A stretch of DNA of 64,000 nt from Paraburkholderia eburnea (GTDB taxonomy: Bacteria > Pseudomonadota > Gammaproteobacteria > Burkholderiales > Burkholderiaceae), in contig NZ_PQGA01000010.1 in the NCBI RefSeq assembly GCF_002917095.1, positions 1 to 64,000 of the forward strand, written 5' to 3'. The number at the start of each line of letters is the position of its first letter. The stretch's first letter is position 1. The notes under the pieces are model-generated. The model searched no databases and had not been told where the DNA came from. It saw only the letters and a list, made by a program, of their open reading frames with translations. A program made the translations under genes and the position numbers. Below are positions 25,063 through 34,795 of this stretch, in pieces.

Positions 25063-25473
25063 TCACAATGACCGGTTCGTTTCATTGCCGAGCACCGTGA
25101 CGAGTTGCGCGAGATTGCCGTCGCGGCCCGGCGTCGTCACCGACACCTCCACGCGGCGAAACAGCGGATTGGGCGTGGCCGCGACGCGCTGCGTGCAGGT
25201 CAGACGCAGATTGCCCTGTGAGCAGTCGAAGCTGCGCTCGCCGAGATCGGGCCACGCATGAGTCAGGCTCAACTGGGCGAGCGCGTTGTCAGCGCTCCAG
25301 CCCGCGAGCAGGCGATCGTGGAGTTCGGCCTCGCTCGTGGCGAGGCTGCCCACGGCGCGCAGCGAAGCCGCAAGCGCGATCGCAACGATGGCGAGCGCGA
25401 CCAGCACCTCGATCATGGTGAAGCCGCGTGCGGCACGGCGCGAGGATCGGCGCTCAATGGTGCGGACGCGCAT
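25063..25473 (-). CDS. gspI: Type II secretion minor pseudopilin GspI
   Basis: About 136 residues with cleavage motif RGFTMIEVLVALAIVAIALAASL near residue 17 and a CxxxxxxxxC pair (FDCSQGNLRLTC). It starts at 25473, one base after the gspH stop; an upstream ATG at 25488 is possible. It is a core of the tip complex. Confidence 0.9.
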   Translation of the reverse strand: MRVRTIERRSSRRAARGFTMIEVLVALAIVAIALAASLRAVGSLATSEAELHDRLLAGWSADNALAQLSLTHAWPDLGERSFDCSQGNLRLTCTQRVAATPNPLFRRVEVSVTTPGRDGNLAQLVTVLGNETNRSL

Positions 25474-25474
25474 C

Positions 25475-25987
25475 TCAGCGGACCTCATAGCGGCCCGTGC
25501 CGGTGCCGACGATGGTGGCGCGGCCCGCCGCCGAAAAGAGCGTGATCTCGACCGGCTGCTCGACCGCCTCGGTACCGAAGACGAGCCGGTTCGCGTGGAA
25601 ATCGTCGTCGCCGCCGGGGTAGGTGATCGACACGCCCGTCACGCCGCCTTCCCATTGGCGCGGGCCGAGCAGGTCGTCGCGCAGCGGGCGCCAGCCGTCC
25701 TCGGTGCGCACATCGAAGCGAAAACCGCCCTCGACAGGCTGCCAGGCGATCGGTCGCGCGCGCACCTGCGCCTCGTCGCCGGCCGATTCGAACAGCAGCG
25801 CGAGACGCTGTGCTTCCTCGTTGAGATCGGTGCGCGGATTGCGCGTGAGCGAAAGCGACGCGAGCGACACCAGAATCCCCGCGATCAGCAGCACCACGAG
25901 CATCTCCAGCAGCGTGAAGCCCGCCGAACGCGCAGGCGTCAGCGCGCGGTCACGACGGCGCGGGATGCGGACAGGGCGGCAACGCAT
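25475..25987 (-). CDS. gspH: Type II secretion minor pseudopilin GspH
   Basis: 170 residues. A basic leader is followed by SAGFTLLEMLVVLLIAGILVSLA (processing site near residue 23). The C-terminal domain is beta-rich as in GspH. It links the tip complex to the GspG fibre. It is followed directly by gspI. Confidence 0.9.
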   Translation of the reverse strand: MRCRPVRIPRRRDRALTPARSAGFTLLEMLVVLLIAGILVSLASLSLTRNPRTDLNEEAQRLALLFESAGDEAQVRARPIAWQPVEGGFRFDVRTEDGWRPLRDDLLGPRQWEGGVTGVSITYPGGDDDFHANRLVFGTEAVEQPVEITLFSAAGRATIVGTGTGRYEVR

Positions 25988-26107
25988 GGGCGGAAAAGGC
26001 GTGGTGCGGGCGAGGAGAGTGAAATACGGGCGAGACGCAACATCGCGGCGCGGCGGTCGAAACGACTGAGGCGCCGCGCCACGAATGTCATCGCGAAGGA
26101 ACGACTT

Positions 26108-26584
26108 CTACTGCCAGGAGCCGACATCGGCGTCGTTGCCCTCGCCGCCGGGTTTGCCGTCGGCGCCGTAGCTGAAGACGTCGATATCGCTATGTACGCC
26201 AGGATTCAGGTACTGGTACGGATTGCCCCACGGATCGTTGGGCAGGCGCTCCAGGTAGCCGCCGTCCTTCCAGTTGTTCGGCACCGGGTCGGTGGTCGGC
26301 TTCTGGACCAGCGCCTGGAGGCCCTGATCCTGGGACGGATAGCGGCCGTTATCGAGGCGATAGAGCTTCATTGCCTGCATGATCGTGCCGATGTCCTGCT
26401 TGGCGGCCACGCGGCGTGCTTCGTCGGGACGGCTCATGATCTTCGGCACGATCAGCGCGGCGAGAATGCCGAGGATCGCGATCACGACCATGATTTCGAT
26501 CAGCGTGAAGCCGCGTTGACGGCGCGTGCGCCCCTCGATGACGTCGCGGCTGATTTGCCCACGGTATTTGGCCCACATGGACAT
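26108..26584 (-). CDS. gspG: Type II secretion major pseudopilin GspG
   Basis: 158 residues. Processing site QRGFTLIEIMVVIAILGILAALI near residue 24; the rest carries the GspG signature (AMKLYRLDNGRYPSQDQGLQAL, YLERLPNDPWGNPYQYLNPG, D-rich calcium loop GNDADVGSWQ). It polymerises into the pseudopilus that pushes cargo through the secretin. Highly conserved, so the call is certain. The upstream region separates it from divergent gspC. Confidence 0.97.
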   Translation of the reverse strand: MSMWAKYRGQISRDVIEGRTRRQRGFTLIEIMVVIAILGILAALIVPKIMSRPDEARRVAAKQDIGTIMQAMKLYRLDNGRYPSQDQGLQALVQKPTTDPVPNNWKDGGYLERLPNDPWGNPYQYLNPGVHSDIDVFSYGADGKPGGEGNDADVGSWQ

Positions 26585-26760
26585 GACGGACTTCCCTCCT
26601 GATGATGATCGTTGCTGCGTATATGACGGGTCATTGTAATGTCACACGATGACGCCTTTGCGACCCTCTTTAGGGTCCATGTTCGATACGGACTTCTACC
26701 AGCGCTTTTGAAGCCTTTCCTGCCATCAAAACGTACCCATAACTCCGTACAATGGGGCGC

Positions 26761-27174
26761 ATGAACCCACTGCAAATCCGTCTTCTGTCACTCGCTGCCT
26801 TCGCCGCGTTCTGCGCGACGGCAGCGTGGTGGACGCTCGAAATCGCCACCACGCGCGCGGCGCCCGTGCAGGCCGCCGCCGCGCAGGCGCCCGTCTCGCT
26901 CGACCAGGCCGGCACGCTGTTCGGCGGCAAGCTCGAACACAACGTCGCGCAGGACATCCATCTGTTCGGCATCCTCGCGCTCTCGCGAGGCGCGGCGGCC
27001 ATCGTCAGCGTCGGCGGCGAGCCGGCCCGGGCGATTTCGCTCGGCGGCCCGATCGGCCAGGACTCGAAGCTGGCCGAAGTGCGCGCCCGCTCGATCGTGA
27101 TCGACCGTCATGGCGTGCACTCCGAAATCTTCCTGCCCGCCAACGCCAGCGGTCCCACCATCTACGTGCGCTAA
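26761..27174 (+). CDS. gspC: Type II secretion protein GspC (short form)
   Basis: 137 residues. One N-terminal membrane helix (about 8-30) and a homology region (LFGGKLEHNVAQDIHLFGILALSRGAAAIVSV) that in the family binds the secretin. There is no PDZ domain, so the protein is about half the length of GspC in Klebsiella or Vibrio. The gene faces the opposite way from all other gsp genes here, converging with gspF. ATG at 26761 is used; ATG at 26752 is possible. Confidence 0.85.
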   Translation: MNPLQIRLLSLAAFAAFCATAAWWTLEIATTRAAPVQAAAAQAPVSLDQAGTLFGGKLEHNVAQDIHLFGILALSRGAAAIVSVGGEPARAISLGGPIGQDSKLAEVRARSIVIDRHGVHSEIFLPANASGPTIYVR

Positions 27175-27215
27175 CGCAGCACCGCCAAAAACCCAACCTC
27201 GGGCGTAGCAGTCGC

Positions 27216-28433
27216 TTACTGCACGAGGTTGTTCAGTTCGATGATCGGCAGCATCACCGCGAGCACGATCACCAGCACCACGCCCCCCATCGCCAGAATC
27301 AGCAACGGCTCGAGCAGGCTCGTCAGGAACATCGTGCGCCGCTCCAGCTCGCGCGCCTCGCCTTCGGCGGCGCGGTCGAGCATGGTGGTCACGTCGCCGG
27401 TCGCCTCGCCCGAGCGGATCAGGTGCACCAGCACGGGCGGAAACGTCTTCGTATTGCCGAGCGCGCGCGACAGCGACGTACCTTCGCGCACCCGCACGAT
27501 GGCGTCGTCGATGTTGGTGCGCATCGCGCGGTTCGAGAGCGTTTCACCGGCCGCCTGCAACGCGCGCAGGATCGGCACGCCCGCGGCGCTCAGAATCCCC
27601 AGCGTGCTCGCGAAACGCACCGTGTTGTAGCCGCGCACGAGCTTGCCCGCGAGCGGCGCGGTGAGGATCCAGCGATCGAACGAGAGGCGCGGCCCAGGCC
27701 GCCGCAAGGTCGCGCGCACCACCCACGCGACGAACGCCACGGCGATCAGCACCGCCCACCACCATTGCCGCACGAACGACGAGAGCGCCATCATCACGAT
27801 GGTCAGAAACGGCAGTTGCTGTTTGGTGCTCGCGAACACGTTCACGACCTGCGGCACCACATAGCTCAACAGAAACGTGACGATGCCGAACGCGATGATC
27901 GTCACGATCGTCGGGTACGTAAAAGCCAGCACGATCTTCTGCTTGAGCGCGTTGCGCTGCTCGATGTAATCGGCCAGACGCGAGAGCACGATGCCGAGCT
28001 TGCCGGTGTGCTCGCCCGCCGCGACCAGCGCGCGGTAGATATCCGGAAAATCGCGCGGATGCTGCGTGAGCGCGTTGGCGAGCGAATGGCCGCCGAGCAC
28101 TTCGGCGCGGATCGCGGCCATGAGTTCGCGGATGTAGTCGCGTTCGGCCTGCTCGGTGAGCACGGCGAGCGCCTCGCCGAGCGGCAGCCCCGCAATCAGC
28201 AGACTGGCGAGCTGGCGCGTGAGAATCGCCTGCTCGCGCTGCGACAGTTTGCGCCCGAGCGCGAGACGTTGCTGGCGCGCGCCGCGCGTGCGGGTCGCGG
28301 CCGGTTCGACGACCAGCGGCGTCAGTCCCTGGCCGCGCAGTTGTTGACGCGCGCCGCGCGCGCTGTCGGCGTCGAGCACGCCTTTTTGCGCTTTGCCCGC
28401 GGCGTCGATGGCTTCGAAACGGAATGCCGGCAT
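27216..28433 (-). CDS. gspF: Type II secretion inner-membrane protein GspF
   Basis: 405 residues, the normal length. Two cytoplasmic GspF domains (about 70-190 and 270-390) with three membrane segments. Motifs: LTRQLASLLIAGLPLGEAL, VRVREGTSLSRAL and GEATGDVTTML. It is the platform protein that turns GspE ATP hydrolysis into pseudopilus growth. It starts 28 bases after the gspE stop. Confidence 0.96.
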   Translation of the reverse strand: MPAFRFEAIDAAGKAQKGVLDADSARGARQQLRGQGLTPLVVEPAATRTRGARQQRLALGRKLSQREQAILTRQLASLLIAGLPLGEALAVLTEQAERDYIRELMAAIRAEVLGGHSLANALTQHPRDFPDIYRALVAAGEHTGKLGIVLSRLADYIEQRNALKQKIVLAFTYPTIVTIIAFGIVTFLLSYVVPQVVNVFASTKQQLPFLTIVMMALSSFVRQWWWAVLIAVAFVAWVVRATLRRPGPRLSFDRWILTAPLAGKLVRGYNTVRFASTLGILSAAGVPILRALQAAGETLSNRAMRTNIDDAIVRVREGTSLSRALGNTKTFPPVLVHLIRSGEATGDVTTMLDRAAEGEARELERRTMFLTSLLEPLLILAMGGVVLVIVLAVMLPIIELNNLVQ

Positions 28434-28460
28434 GGTGCTGGATTGCCTCCCGTTGTGCGC

Positions 28461-29936
28461 TTACGCGCCGCCCGTCACGCGCAGCACTTCTTCGAGCGAG
28501 GTCGTGCCCGCGTCGAGCCAGCGCTCGCCATCGTCGCGCAGCGTGCGCATGCCCTGCGCGCGGCCAGCGGCGAAGATTTCGGCGTCGGCGGCGTTGCGGT
28601 GGATCAGCGCGCGGATCGGCTCGTCGATCGTCAGCAGTTCGTACACGCCGCGACGGCCCGAATAACCCGAATTGCCGCAGCGATCGCACCCGACCGGGTG
28701 ATAGCGCGTGCGGCCGTCTTCCTCCACGCGCGCTTCCTTGCAGTGCGGGCAAAGCTGGCGCACGAGACGCTGCGCGAGCACGCCAAGCAGCGAAGACGCG
28801 AGCAGATACGGCTCCACGCCCATGTCGGTCAGACGCGTGACGGCCGAAGCCGCGTCGTTGGTGTGGAGCGTAGCCAGCACGAGATGGCCCGTGAGCGACG
28901 CCTGCACGGCGATCTGCGCGGTCTCCAGATCGCGGATTTCGCCGATCATGATGATGTCCGGATCCTGGCGCAGGATCGAGCGCAGCGCCCGCGCGAAGGT
29001 CATACCGATGCGCTCGTTCACCTGGGTCTGGCCGATGCCCGAGAGGTCGTACTCGATCGGGTCTTCCACGGTCATGATGTTGGTCGTGGCGGTTTCGAGC
29101 CGCGACATCGACGCATAAAGCGTGGTGGTCTTGCCCGAGCCGGTCGGACCGGTCACGAGCACGATGCCGTGGGGCTTGCCGATCAACTGGTCGAATTTGC
29201 CCAGCGTGTCCGACGCCATGCCGAGCGCTTCAAGGTTCAAACGCTGCGCGTCTTTTTCGAGCAGACGCAGCACGGCGCGCTCGCCGTGGCCCGTCGGCAG
29301 GGTCGAAACGCGCACATCGACGGGACGCCCGCCCACGCGCAAGGTGATGCGGCCGTCCTGCGGCAGCCGTTTTTCGGCAATGTCGAGCTGCGCCATGATC
29401 TTGATACGCGAGATCAGCGCGCCATGCAGCGCCTTCTTCGGGCGCACCACGTCGCGCAGCGTGCCGTCGACGCGAAACCGCACCACCGATGCATTCTCGA
29501 ACGGCTCGATGTGAATGTCCGAGGCCTGCTCGCGCGCCGCCTGGGTGAGCAGCGCGTTGATCATGCGGATGATCGGGGCGTCGTCTTCGGACTCCAGCAG
29601 GTCTTCCACTTCGGGAATGTCCTGCATGAGACGCGAGAGATCGACTTCGCCTTCCACTTCGCCGACCACCTGCGCCGCGCTGCCGTCCTGGCGCGCGTAC
29701 GCCTGATTGATCGCCTGGGCGAGTTCGTCGGCAGGCACGCGCACCAGCGTGAGCGCGCCGAAATTGCGCGCGACTTCGGCGATCGCCGCGCCCGAGGTGC
29801 GATCGCTGATCCACACTTCGAGCCCTTCGGGCTGCTGCTGCGCGACGAGAATCTGGCCGCCGCGCGCAAAGCCGTACGGCACGAGCCGCGCGGCCAGCGG
29901 GGACGGTGTCGCGCGCGGCGTTTCTGCGATGCTCAA
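28461..29936 (-). CDS. gspE: Type II secretion ATPase GspE
   Basis: 491 residues. N1E-like N-terminal domain, then ATPase core: Walker A GPTGSGKTTT, Asp box TVEDPIEYDL, Walker B DIIMIGEIRD, His box TGHLVLATLHTND, and a tetracysteine zinc element (CPHC and CDRC). It powers secretion from the cytosolic face. The probable start is TTG at 29936, sharing TTGA with the gspD stop; a longer frame exists within gspD but does not look like protein. Length agrees with the family. Confidence 0.95.
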   Translation of the reverse strand: MSIAETPRATPSPLAARLVPYGFARGGQILVAQQQPEGLEVWISDRTSGAAIAEVARNFGALTLVRVPADELAQAINQAYARQDGSAAQVVGEVEGEVDLSRLMQDIPEVEDLLESEDDAPIIRMINALLTQAAREQASDIHIEPFENASVVRFRVDGTLRDVVRPKKALHGALISRIKIMAQLDIAEKRLPQDGRITLRVGGRPVDVRVSTLPTGHGERAVLRLLEKDAQRLNLEALGMASDTLGKFDQLIGKPHGIVLVTGPTGSGKTTTLYASMSRLETATTNIMTVEDPIEYDLSGIGQTQVNERIGMTFARALRSILRQDPDIIMIGEIRDLETAQIAVQASLTGHLVLATLHTNDAASAVTRLTDMGVEPYLLASSLLGVLAQRLVRQLCPHCKEARVEEDGRTRYHPVGCDRCGNSGYSGRRGVYELLTIDEPIRALIHRNAADAEIFAAGRAQGMRTLRDDGERWLDAGTTSLEEVLRVTGGA

Positions 29937-32305
29937 GGCTGCACCCTCGGCGTGGCCGTCAGCGGCTGCTGTTGCTGATCCGCGGGCGCGACCTGCAACG
30001 GCGCGCCCTGGACGGGCATGGGCGAGCTTTGAACCGGCGCGGTCTGTACGGGCGCCGTCTGAACGGGCTGCATCTGCGCGGCATTCGCGGGCGAAGCCGG
30101 CAACGTGCGCACCGCCTGCTCGCGCCGCATGCGGTCGAGATCGAACAGGTTCAGCGCCGATCCACCCTCGGCCGGGCCGACCGGCATCGGCGGCACGACC
30201 GGGTCGTCCTTGTCCCTCATCAGGTTGTTGTCGGACTTGTACGCGCCCGTCACGCCCTGGATGTAGTCGTAGCGGTTCGACGTGACCGCCTGCGCCGTAT
30301 CGCGGTCGCCGATGATCACGGGGCGCAGGAACACCATCAGGTTGGTCTTCGCGCGCGTCTTGTTTTCCGAGCGGAACAGCTGGCCGATCCACGGAATGTC
30401 GCCGAGCAGCGGCACCTTGCTATTGCTGACCTGATAGTTGTCCTGCATCAAGCCGCCGAGGACGATGATCTCGCCATTGTCGGCGAGGACGGTGGACTGG
30501 ATCGAACGCTTGGTGAAATCCGGGCCGGCCGGATTGGTCGTCGCGTTGGTCGTGCCGTTCACGATCGCCGAATCTTCGGTGTAGAGCTGCAGCTTGAGGA
30601 TGCCGCCTTCGGTGATCTGCGGCTTGATATGCAGCGTCAGGCCAACGTCCACGCGATCATAGGTGTTGAACGCCGAACTCGTGGATCCGCTCGTGAGGTT
30701 CGAATACGAGCCCGTCTGGATCGGCACGTTGGTGCCGACGACGATCTTCGCTTCCTGATTGTCGAGCGTGATGAGGTTAGGCGTGGACAGCACGTTGGCG
30801 TCGTTGGTCTGCGACAGCGCCTGCAACAACGCGCCCAGCCCCTGCACGCCGAACAGGTTGTGCACCCAGCCCACGTTCAGGCCCTGCTGGAGATTGCCGA
30901 GCGAACTCACGAGACCGCCGCCCGTCACGGCGCCCGCCGTCAGATTGATGATGCTGTTGCTGTTGCCGCTGGTCAGATTGGTGCCGGCCAGCACGTTGCC
31001 GCTGCCGATCTGCCACTGGATGCCCAGGTTGGCATTCGTGTTCGAGTTCAGCTCGACGATCAGCGCTTCGATGTAGACCTGGGCGCGGCGCGCGTCGAGC
31101 TGGTCGATCACGGTGCGCAGGTTGCGATAGAGCGCGTCCGGCGCCGTGATGATCAGCGAATTGGTGGCGGCGTCCGCCTGGATCATGCCGCCGCCCGACG
31201 CGTTATCGTCGCCTTTGTCCTTGCTGTTGTCGCCGAGAAAATCGCCGTTGTTGCCGGAAGACGCGCCGCCCGACATCGGATTGTTCGATGAACCGCTGCC
31301 GCCGAACGAACTGGGCAAGGGCGGCGTGCCCGACAGACCGGTGGAGCTGCTGCCGCCGCCCGCGCCGCCGCTGTTGCCGTTCTGGTTGAACGAATTCGCG
31401 CTGCCGCCGGACGACGACGAATCGTTGCCGCCCTTGCCCATCATGCCGCGCAGGGTCTTGGCCAGTTGCACGGCGTCGGCGTTGCGCAGCGAGACGACGT
31501 GCATGTTGCCGGGCATACTCGTGGGCGCGTCGAGTTGCCTCGCGAGTTCCCTTGCAGCCGCAAGGCGCTGCGGGTTCGACGCGCGCAGCATGATCGAGTT
31601 GGTGCGCGAATCGGCGAGCACCGTGACCTTGAGCGTGGGATCGGAGCCGCCGATCGCGCCCGGATCGAGCATCTTCTGCAGCGTGGGCGCAATGTCGAGC
31701 GCGTTGGCGTTGCGCAGCGGCACCACCTGCACCTGCTGGCCGGCGGCCGTATCGACGCCCGCGATGATCGCCGCGATGCGCCGCACGTTGTCGGCGTAGT
31801 CGGTCACGACGAGCGCGTTGTTGCCCGGATAGGCCGCGATGGTGTTGTTCGGCGAGATCAGCGGGCGCAGCACCGGCAGCAGGTTGTTGGCCGACTCGTT
31901 GCGCAGCTGGAAGACCTGGGTGATGACCTGGTCGCCGCGTGCGGCCGGCGCGTTGCCCACGTAGGTCGGCACGCCCTGGAGCTTGGCGTCGGCCTCGGGC
32001 ACCACCTTGAGTACGCCGTGGTCCTGGACCAGCGAGAAACCCTGCATGCGCAGCGCCGATTGCAGCGTCTTGAGCGCCTGGTCCTCCGGTACGGGATTCT
32101 CGGAAACGAGATTGAGCTGCCCCTTCACGCGCGGATCGACAATGATCGTTTTGCCGGTGGCCGCGCCAATGGCTCTCGCTACCTGATCGATATCAGCATT
32201 GACAAAGTTGAGGGTGACCTGGGCATGCGCGAGTTGCGCCGTAATCAGTCCGCTCACGAGCAGCGCCGTGGCGACGCGACGCAAAGCCATACGATTTCTT
32301 CTCAT
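29933..32305 (-). CDS. gspD: Type II secretion outer-membrane secretin GspD
   Basis: 790 residues. Signal peptide (ending AQLAHAQ), N0-N3 domains (NFVNADIDQVARAIG starts N0), and the secretin domain with VPLLGDIPWIGQLFR. The N3 region has a long Ser/Gly/Asn-rich insert (about residues 300-370) and the C-terminus has short QTAPV repeats. It forms the channel through which folded exoproteins leave. ATG at 32305 is used; ATG at 32314 or 32335 also open. First gene of the minus gsp operon (D-E-F). Confidence 0.95.
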   Translation of the reverse strand: MRRNRMALRRVATALLVSGLITAQLAHAQVTLNFVNADIDQVARAIGAATGKTIIVDPRVKGQLNLVSENPVPEDQALKTLQSALRMQGFSLVQDHGVLKVVPEADAKLQGVPTYVGNAPAARGDQVITQVFQLRNESANNLLPVLRPLISPNNTIAAYPGNNALVVTDYADNVRRIAAIIAGVDTAAGQQVQVVPLRNANALDIAPTLQKMLDPGAIGGSDPTLKVTVLADSRTNSIMLRASNPQRLAAARELARQLDAPTSMPGNMHVVSLRNADAVQLAKTLRGMMGKGGNDSSSSGGSANSFNQNGNSGGAGGGSSSTGLSGTPPLPSSFGGSGSSNNPMSGGASSGNNGDFLGDNSKDKGDDNASGGGMIQADAATNSLIITAPDALYRNLRTVIDQLDARRAQVYIEALIVELNSNTNANLGIQWQIGSGNVLAGTNLTSGNSNSIINLTAGAVTGGGLVSSLGNLQQGLNVGWVHNLFGVQGLGALLQALSQTNDANVLSTPNLITLDNQEAKIVVGTNVPIQTGSYSNLTSGSTSSAFNTYDRVDVGLTLHIKPQITEGGILKLQLYTEDSAIVNGTTNATTNPAGPDFTKRSIQSTVLADNGEIIVLGGLMQDNYQVSNSKVPLLGDIPWIGQLFRSENKTRAKTNLMVFLRPVIIGDRDTAQAVTSNRYDYIQGVTGAYKSDNNLMRDKDDPVVPPMPVGPAEGGSALNLFDLDRMRREQAVRTLPASPANAAQMQPVQTAPVQTAPVQSSPMPVQGAPLQVAPADQQQQPLTATPRVQP

Positions 32306-32782
32306 GGGTGTCATATCGAAGCCGGCAGCGGACACCGCCGGCTAGTCGTACTTATCGTGCTCAATGCACATCGTATCCGTGCGAATGGACCGCGGGATGG
32401 ATGCGACACACCCGCCTGGCTCCCACCGCCGCAGACTGCCGACGCTCCTCCCCGGCAACCGATGCTCACCAAAAAGAGCAACAGTAGCAGCTTTTCGTGT
32501 CGAATTTGTCACAAAGACAAAACGTCTGGGGATTTCCTCTAAAGCCCGCGATGCCGAAAGAAGGCATTTGTAAGGATTGGCTAGCATCAAGCCTCGTTTG
32601 CCCGCCTGCCGACATTGGCGCATCGACCGTTCGGGCAGTTTGACGCGTCATGGACTGCCGGTATCATACGGGCGGCCCGGCGCCTGCGCACCCACGGGTT
32701 GCGCCCGCAAGACGCGGGTTTTCCCGATATCGGCCGTTGCGGCGCGGTTCTTTCGTACTCCAGCACTCCACTCGACGTTGCA
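32306..32782. other. Divergent intergenic region between gspD and lytic transglycosylase
   Basis: No gene seen. It contains AT-rich stretches (about 32460-32580) that should hold the gspD promoter, the inverted repeat at 32505-32521, and the leader of the transglycosylase gene. Confidence 0.5.
32505..32521. promoter_or_regulatory. Inverted repeat in the gspD upstream region
   Basis: TTTGTC (32505-32510), five bases, GACAAA (32516-32521), about 200 bases upstream of gspD. It may be a regulator site for the secretion operon. Confidence 0.3.
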
Positions 32783-33226
32783 ATGAAAAAGGTTGCGTCC
32801 GCCACGATCTCCGTTCTTGTCGCGCTAGCCGCTACGGCGAGTGCGCCGGCGCGCGCCGACTGCTTCGACGAGGCGGCCCGCTACCAGAAGGTCAATCCGC
32901 TGATCCTGCGTGCAATCGCCTGGCAGGAATCGCACAACACGCCTGACGCACTGCACAGGAATGCGAACGGTTCCATCGATTACGGCGTGATGCAGATCAA
33001 CTCGATTCATCTGCCCGTGCTCGCGCAGTACGGTATCTCGCAAAGCACGCTGATGGAGCCGTGCAAGAACGTCTACATTGCGGCGTGGCATTTGCGCCAG
33101 AAGATGAACAAATACGGCAATACCTGGGCGGCGGTGGGCGCCTACCATTCCGAAACGCCGACGCTGCGCGACCAGTACGCCCAGCAGATCGCCGCGATCC
33201 TGCGCAAATGGAAGCTGATGCCCTGA
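32783..33226 (+). CDS. Lytic transglycosylase, IpgF/IagB/VirB1-like
   Basis: 147 residues with a signal peptide (to about residue 25, ARA|D) and a small SLT domain: catalytic E49 in IAWQESHN, then YGVMQINSIHLPVLAQYGIS, VYIAAWHLRQKM and WAAVGAYHS. These enzymes cut the glycan strands of peptidoglycan to let secretion machines or pili pass the wall. Position next to gspD, divergent, suggests a role in type II secretion assembly; this is inference. Start ATG 32783 gives the signal peptide. Confidence 0.88.
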   Translation: MKKVASATISVLVALAATASAPARADCFDEAARYQKVNPLILRAIAWQESHNTPDALHRNANGSIDYGVMQINSIHLPVLAQYGISQSTLMEPCKNVYIAAWHLRQKMNKYGNTWAAVGAYHSETPTLRDQYAQQIAAILRKWKLMP

Positions 33227-33363
33227 TCGGGCCGCGTTGACCTCGCCCGTTCGGCCAACGCGGCCGGCGCCGTCAGCGCACGGAGTCCGCATGGTGCAAA
33301 ATGCAGGTTTGCGCCGCCGGCCCGCCCGCGCGGCCCGATTTTCCTTCCTTACTGCACACTGCG

Positions 33364-34728
33364 ATGAACCCGACGCCACTGCCCGTCACCGTGCTCTCCG
33401 GCTTTCTGGGCGCGGGGAAGACCACATTGCTCAGCCACGTCCTCGCCAACCGCGCCGGTCTGCGCGTGGCCGTGATCGTCAACGACCTGGCCGCCGTCAA
33501 TATCGACGCGGCGCTCGTGCGTGACGCCTCCGCGCTCGCGCGCGTCGAGGAGCGTCTCGTCGAGCTTTCCAACGGCTGCATCTGCTGCACGCTGCGCGAC
33601 GATCTGCTCACCGAAGTCCGCCGTCTGGCCGATCCGGCCCAGGCCGGACAGCGTTTCGACGCCATCCTGATCGAATCGACCGGCGTTGCCGAGCCGATGC
33701 CGGTGGCCGAAACCTTCACGTTCACCGACGAAGACGGCGGCTCGCTCGCCGATATCGCGCGGCTGGACACGATGGTCACTGTGGTGGACGCCTTCAATTT
33801 CCTGCGCGATTACGCCAGCGCCGATCCGCTCGCCGAGCGCGGCGTGACGGTGGGCGAGGGCGACGACCGCACCATCGTCGAATTGCTGATCGAGCAGGTG
33901 GAATTCTGCGACGTGCTGGTGCTCAACAAGGCCGATCTCGTGAGCGCCGACGATCTCGCGCGCCTGCAGCACATCCTCGCGCGGATCAACCCGCGCGCGG
34001 TGCAGGTGGTGAGCCGTTTCGGCGACGTGCCGCTCGACGCGGTGCTCAACACGGGGCGCTTCGATTTCGACGCGGCCGCGAGCGCGCCGGGCTGGCTCGC
34101 GTCGCTGCACGACGACGCTCACTCGCACGATCACGCACACGATCATGAGCATGATCACGGCCACGGCGATTGCGGCGCGCATTGCGGCCATCCGGATCAC
34201 CAGCATCGCAGCGAAGCGGATACGTACGGCATCGGCAACTTCGTCTATCGCGCGCGCAAGCCGTTCCATCCCGAGCGTCTGTGGGCGCTGCTCAACCAGG
34301 AGTGGACCGGCGTGCTGCGCTCCAAGGGTTTCTTCTGGCTTGCCACGCGCAATGACGTGGCCGGCCAGCTTTCGCAGGCGGGCGGCGTGTGCCGTCATGG
34401 CCCGGCGGGAACCTGGTGGGCCGCGCAGCCGCGCGATGAATGGCCGCAGGATGCCGAACTGGCACAGGAGATCGCGCGCGACTGGTTCGGCGATGCGAGC
34501 GACACGCGCATCGGCGACCGTCGCCAGGAACTGGTGATGATCGGCGTGAATCTGGACCATGCGGCATGGCGCGCAAAGCTCGACGCGTGCCTCGTCACGG
34601 ATGCCGAATTTGCTGCGGGCCCCGACGCCTGGCAGGCCTACGCCGACCCGTTCCCGCAGTGGGATTTCGACGACGAAGACGATCATGACCACGACCACGA
34701 TGGCGAAATCGTCCATCGCCACGATTGA
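33364..34728 (+). CDS. COG0523 (CobW/ZigA-type) GTP-dependent metallochaperone
   Basis: 454 residues. P-loop GFLGAGKTT (13-21), the metal motif CICC (72-75), NKADL, and a C-terminal CobW domain (about 300-410). A histidine-rich loop near residue 245-280 (HSHDHAHDHEHDHGHGD) and a second His/Asp tail at the end suggest zinc storage. ZigA-type proteins move zinc to client enzymes under limitation. No obvious Zur site was seen upstream. ATG at 33364 begins the conserved N-terminus. Convergent with hup. Confidence 0.92.
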   Translation: MNPTPLPVTVLSGFLGAGKTTLLSHVLANRAGLRVAVIVNDLAAVNIDAALVRDASALARVEERLVELSNGCICCTLRDDLLTEVRRLADPAQAGQRFDAILIESTGVAEPMPVAETFTFTDEDGGSLADIARLDTMVTVVDAFNFLRDYASADPLAERGVTVGEGDDRTIVELLIEQVEFCDVLVLNKADLVSADDLARLQHILARINPRAVQVVSRFGDVPLDAVLNTGRFDFDAAASAPGWLASLHDDAHSHDHAHDHEHDHGHGDCGAHCGHPDHQHRSEADTYGIGNFVYRARKPFHPERLWALLNQEWTGVLRSKGFFWLATRNDVAGQLSQAGGVCRHGPAGTWWAAQPRDEWPQDAELAQEIARDWFGDASDTRIGDRRQELVMIGVNLDHAAWRAKLDACLVTDAEFAAGPDAWQAYADPFPQWDFDDEDDHDHDHDGEIVHRHD

Positions 34729-34760
34729 TCCGGCCTCGGATTCAACCCTGATCGCCCATG

Positions 34761-34784
34761 AAAAAACCGCCTGAAAAGGCGGCT
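34761..34784 (-). terminator. Second, distal terminator of hup
   Basis: Minus strand: GCCGCC (34778-34783), loop, GGCGGT (34766-34771), then a T run at 34761-34766. It backs up the proximal terminator at 34827-34848. Confidence 0.7.
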
Positions 34785-34795
34785 CGAAAACCACA

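Noticed and set aside
26826..29978. Very long open frame of 1050 codons antisense to gspF and gspE
   Set aside because: It is Arg/His/Ala-rich without domain patterns, and the opposite strand encodes clear GspF and GspE; it is a GC-bias shadow.
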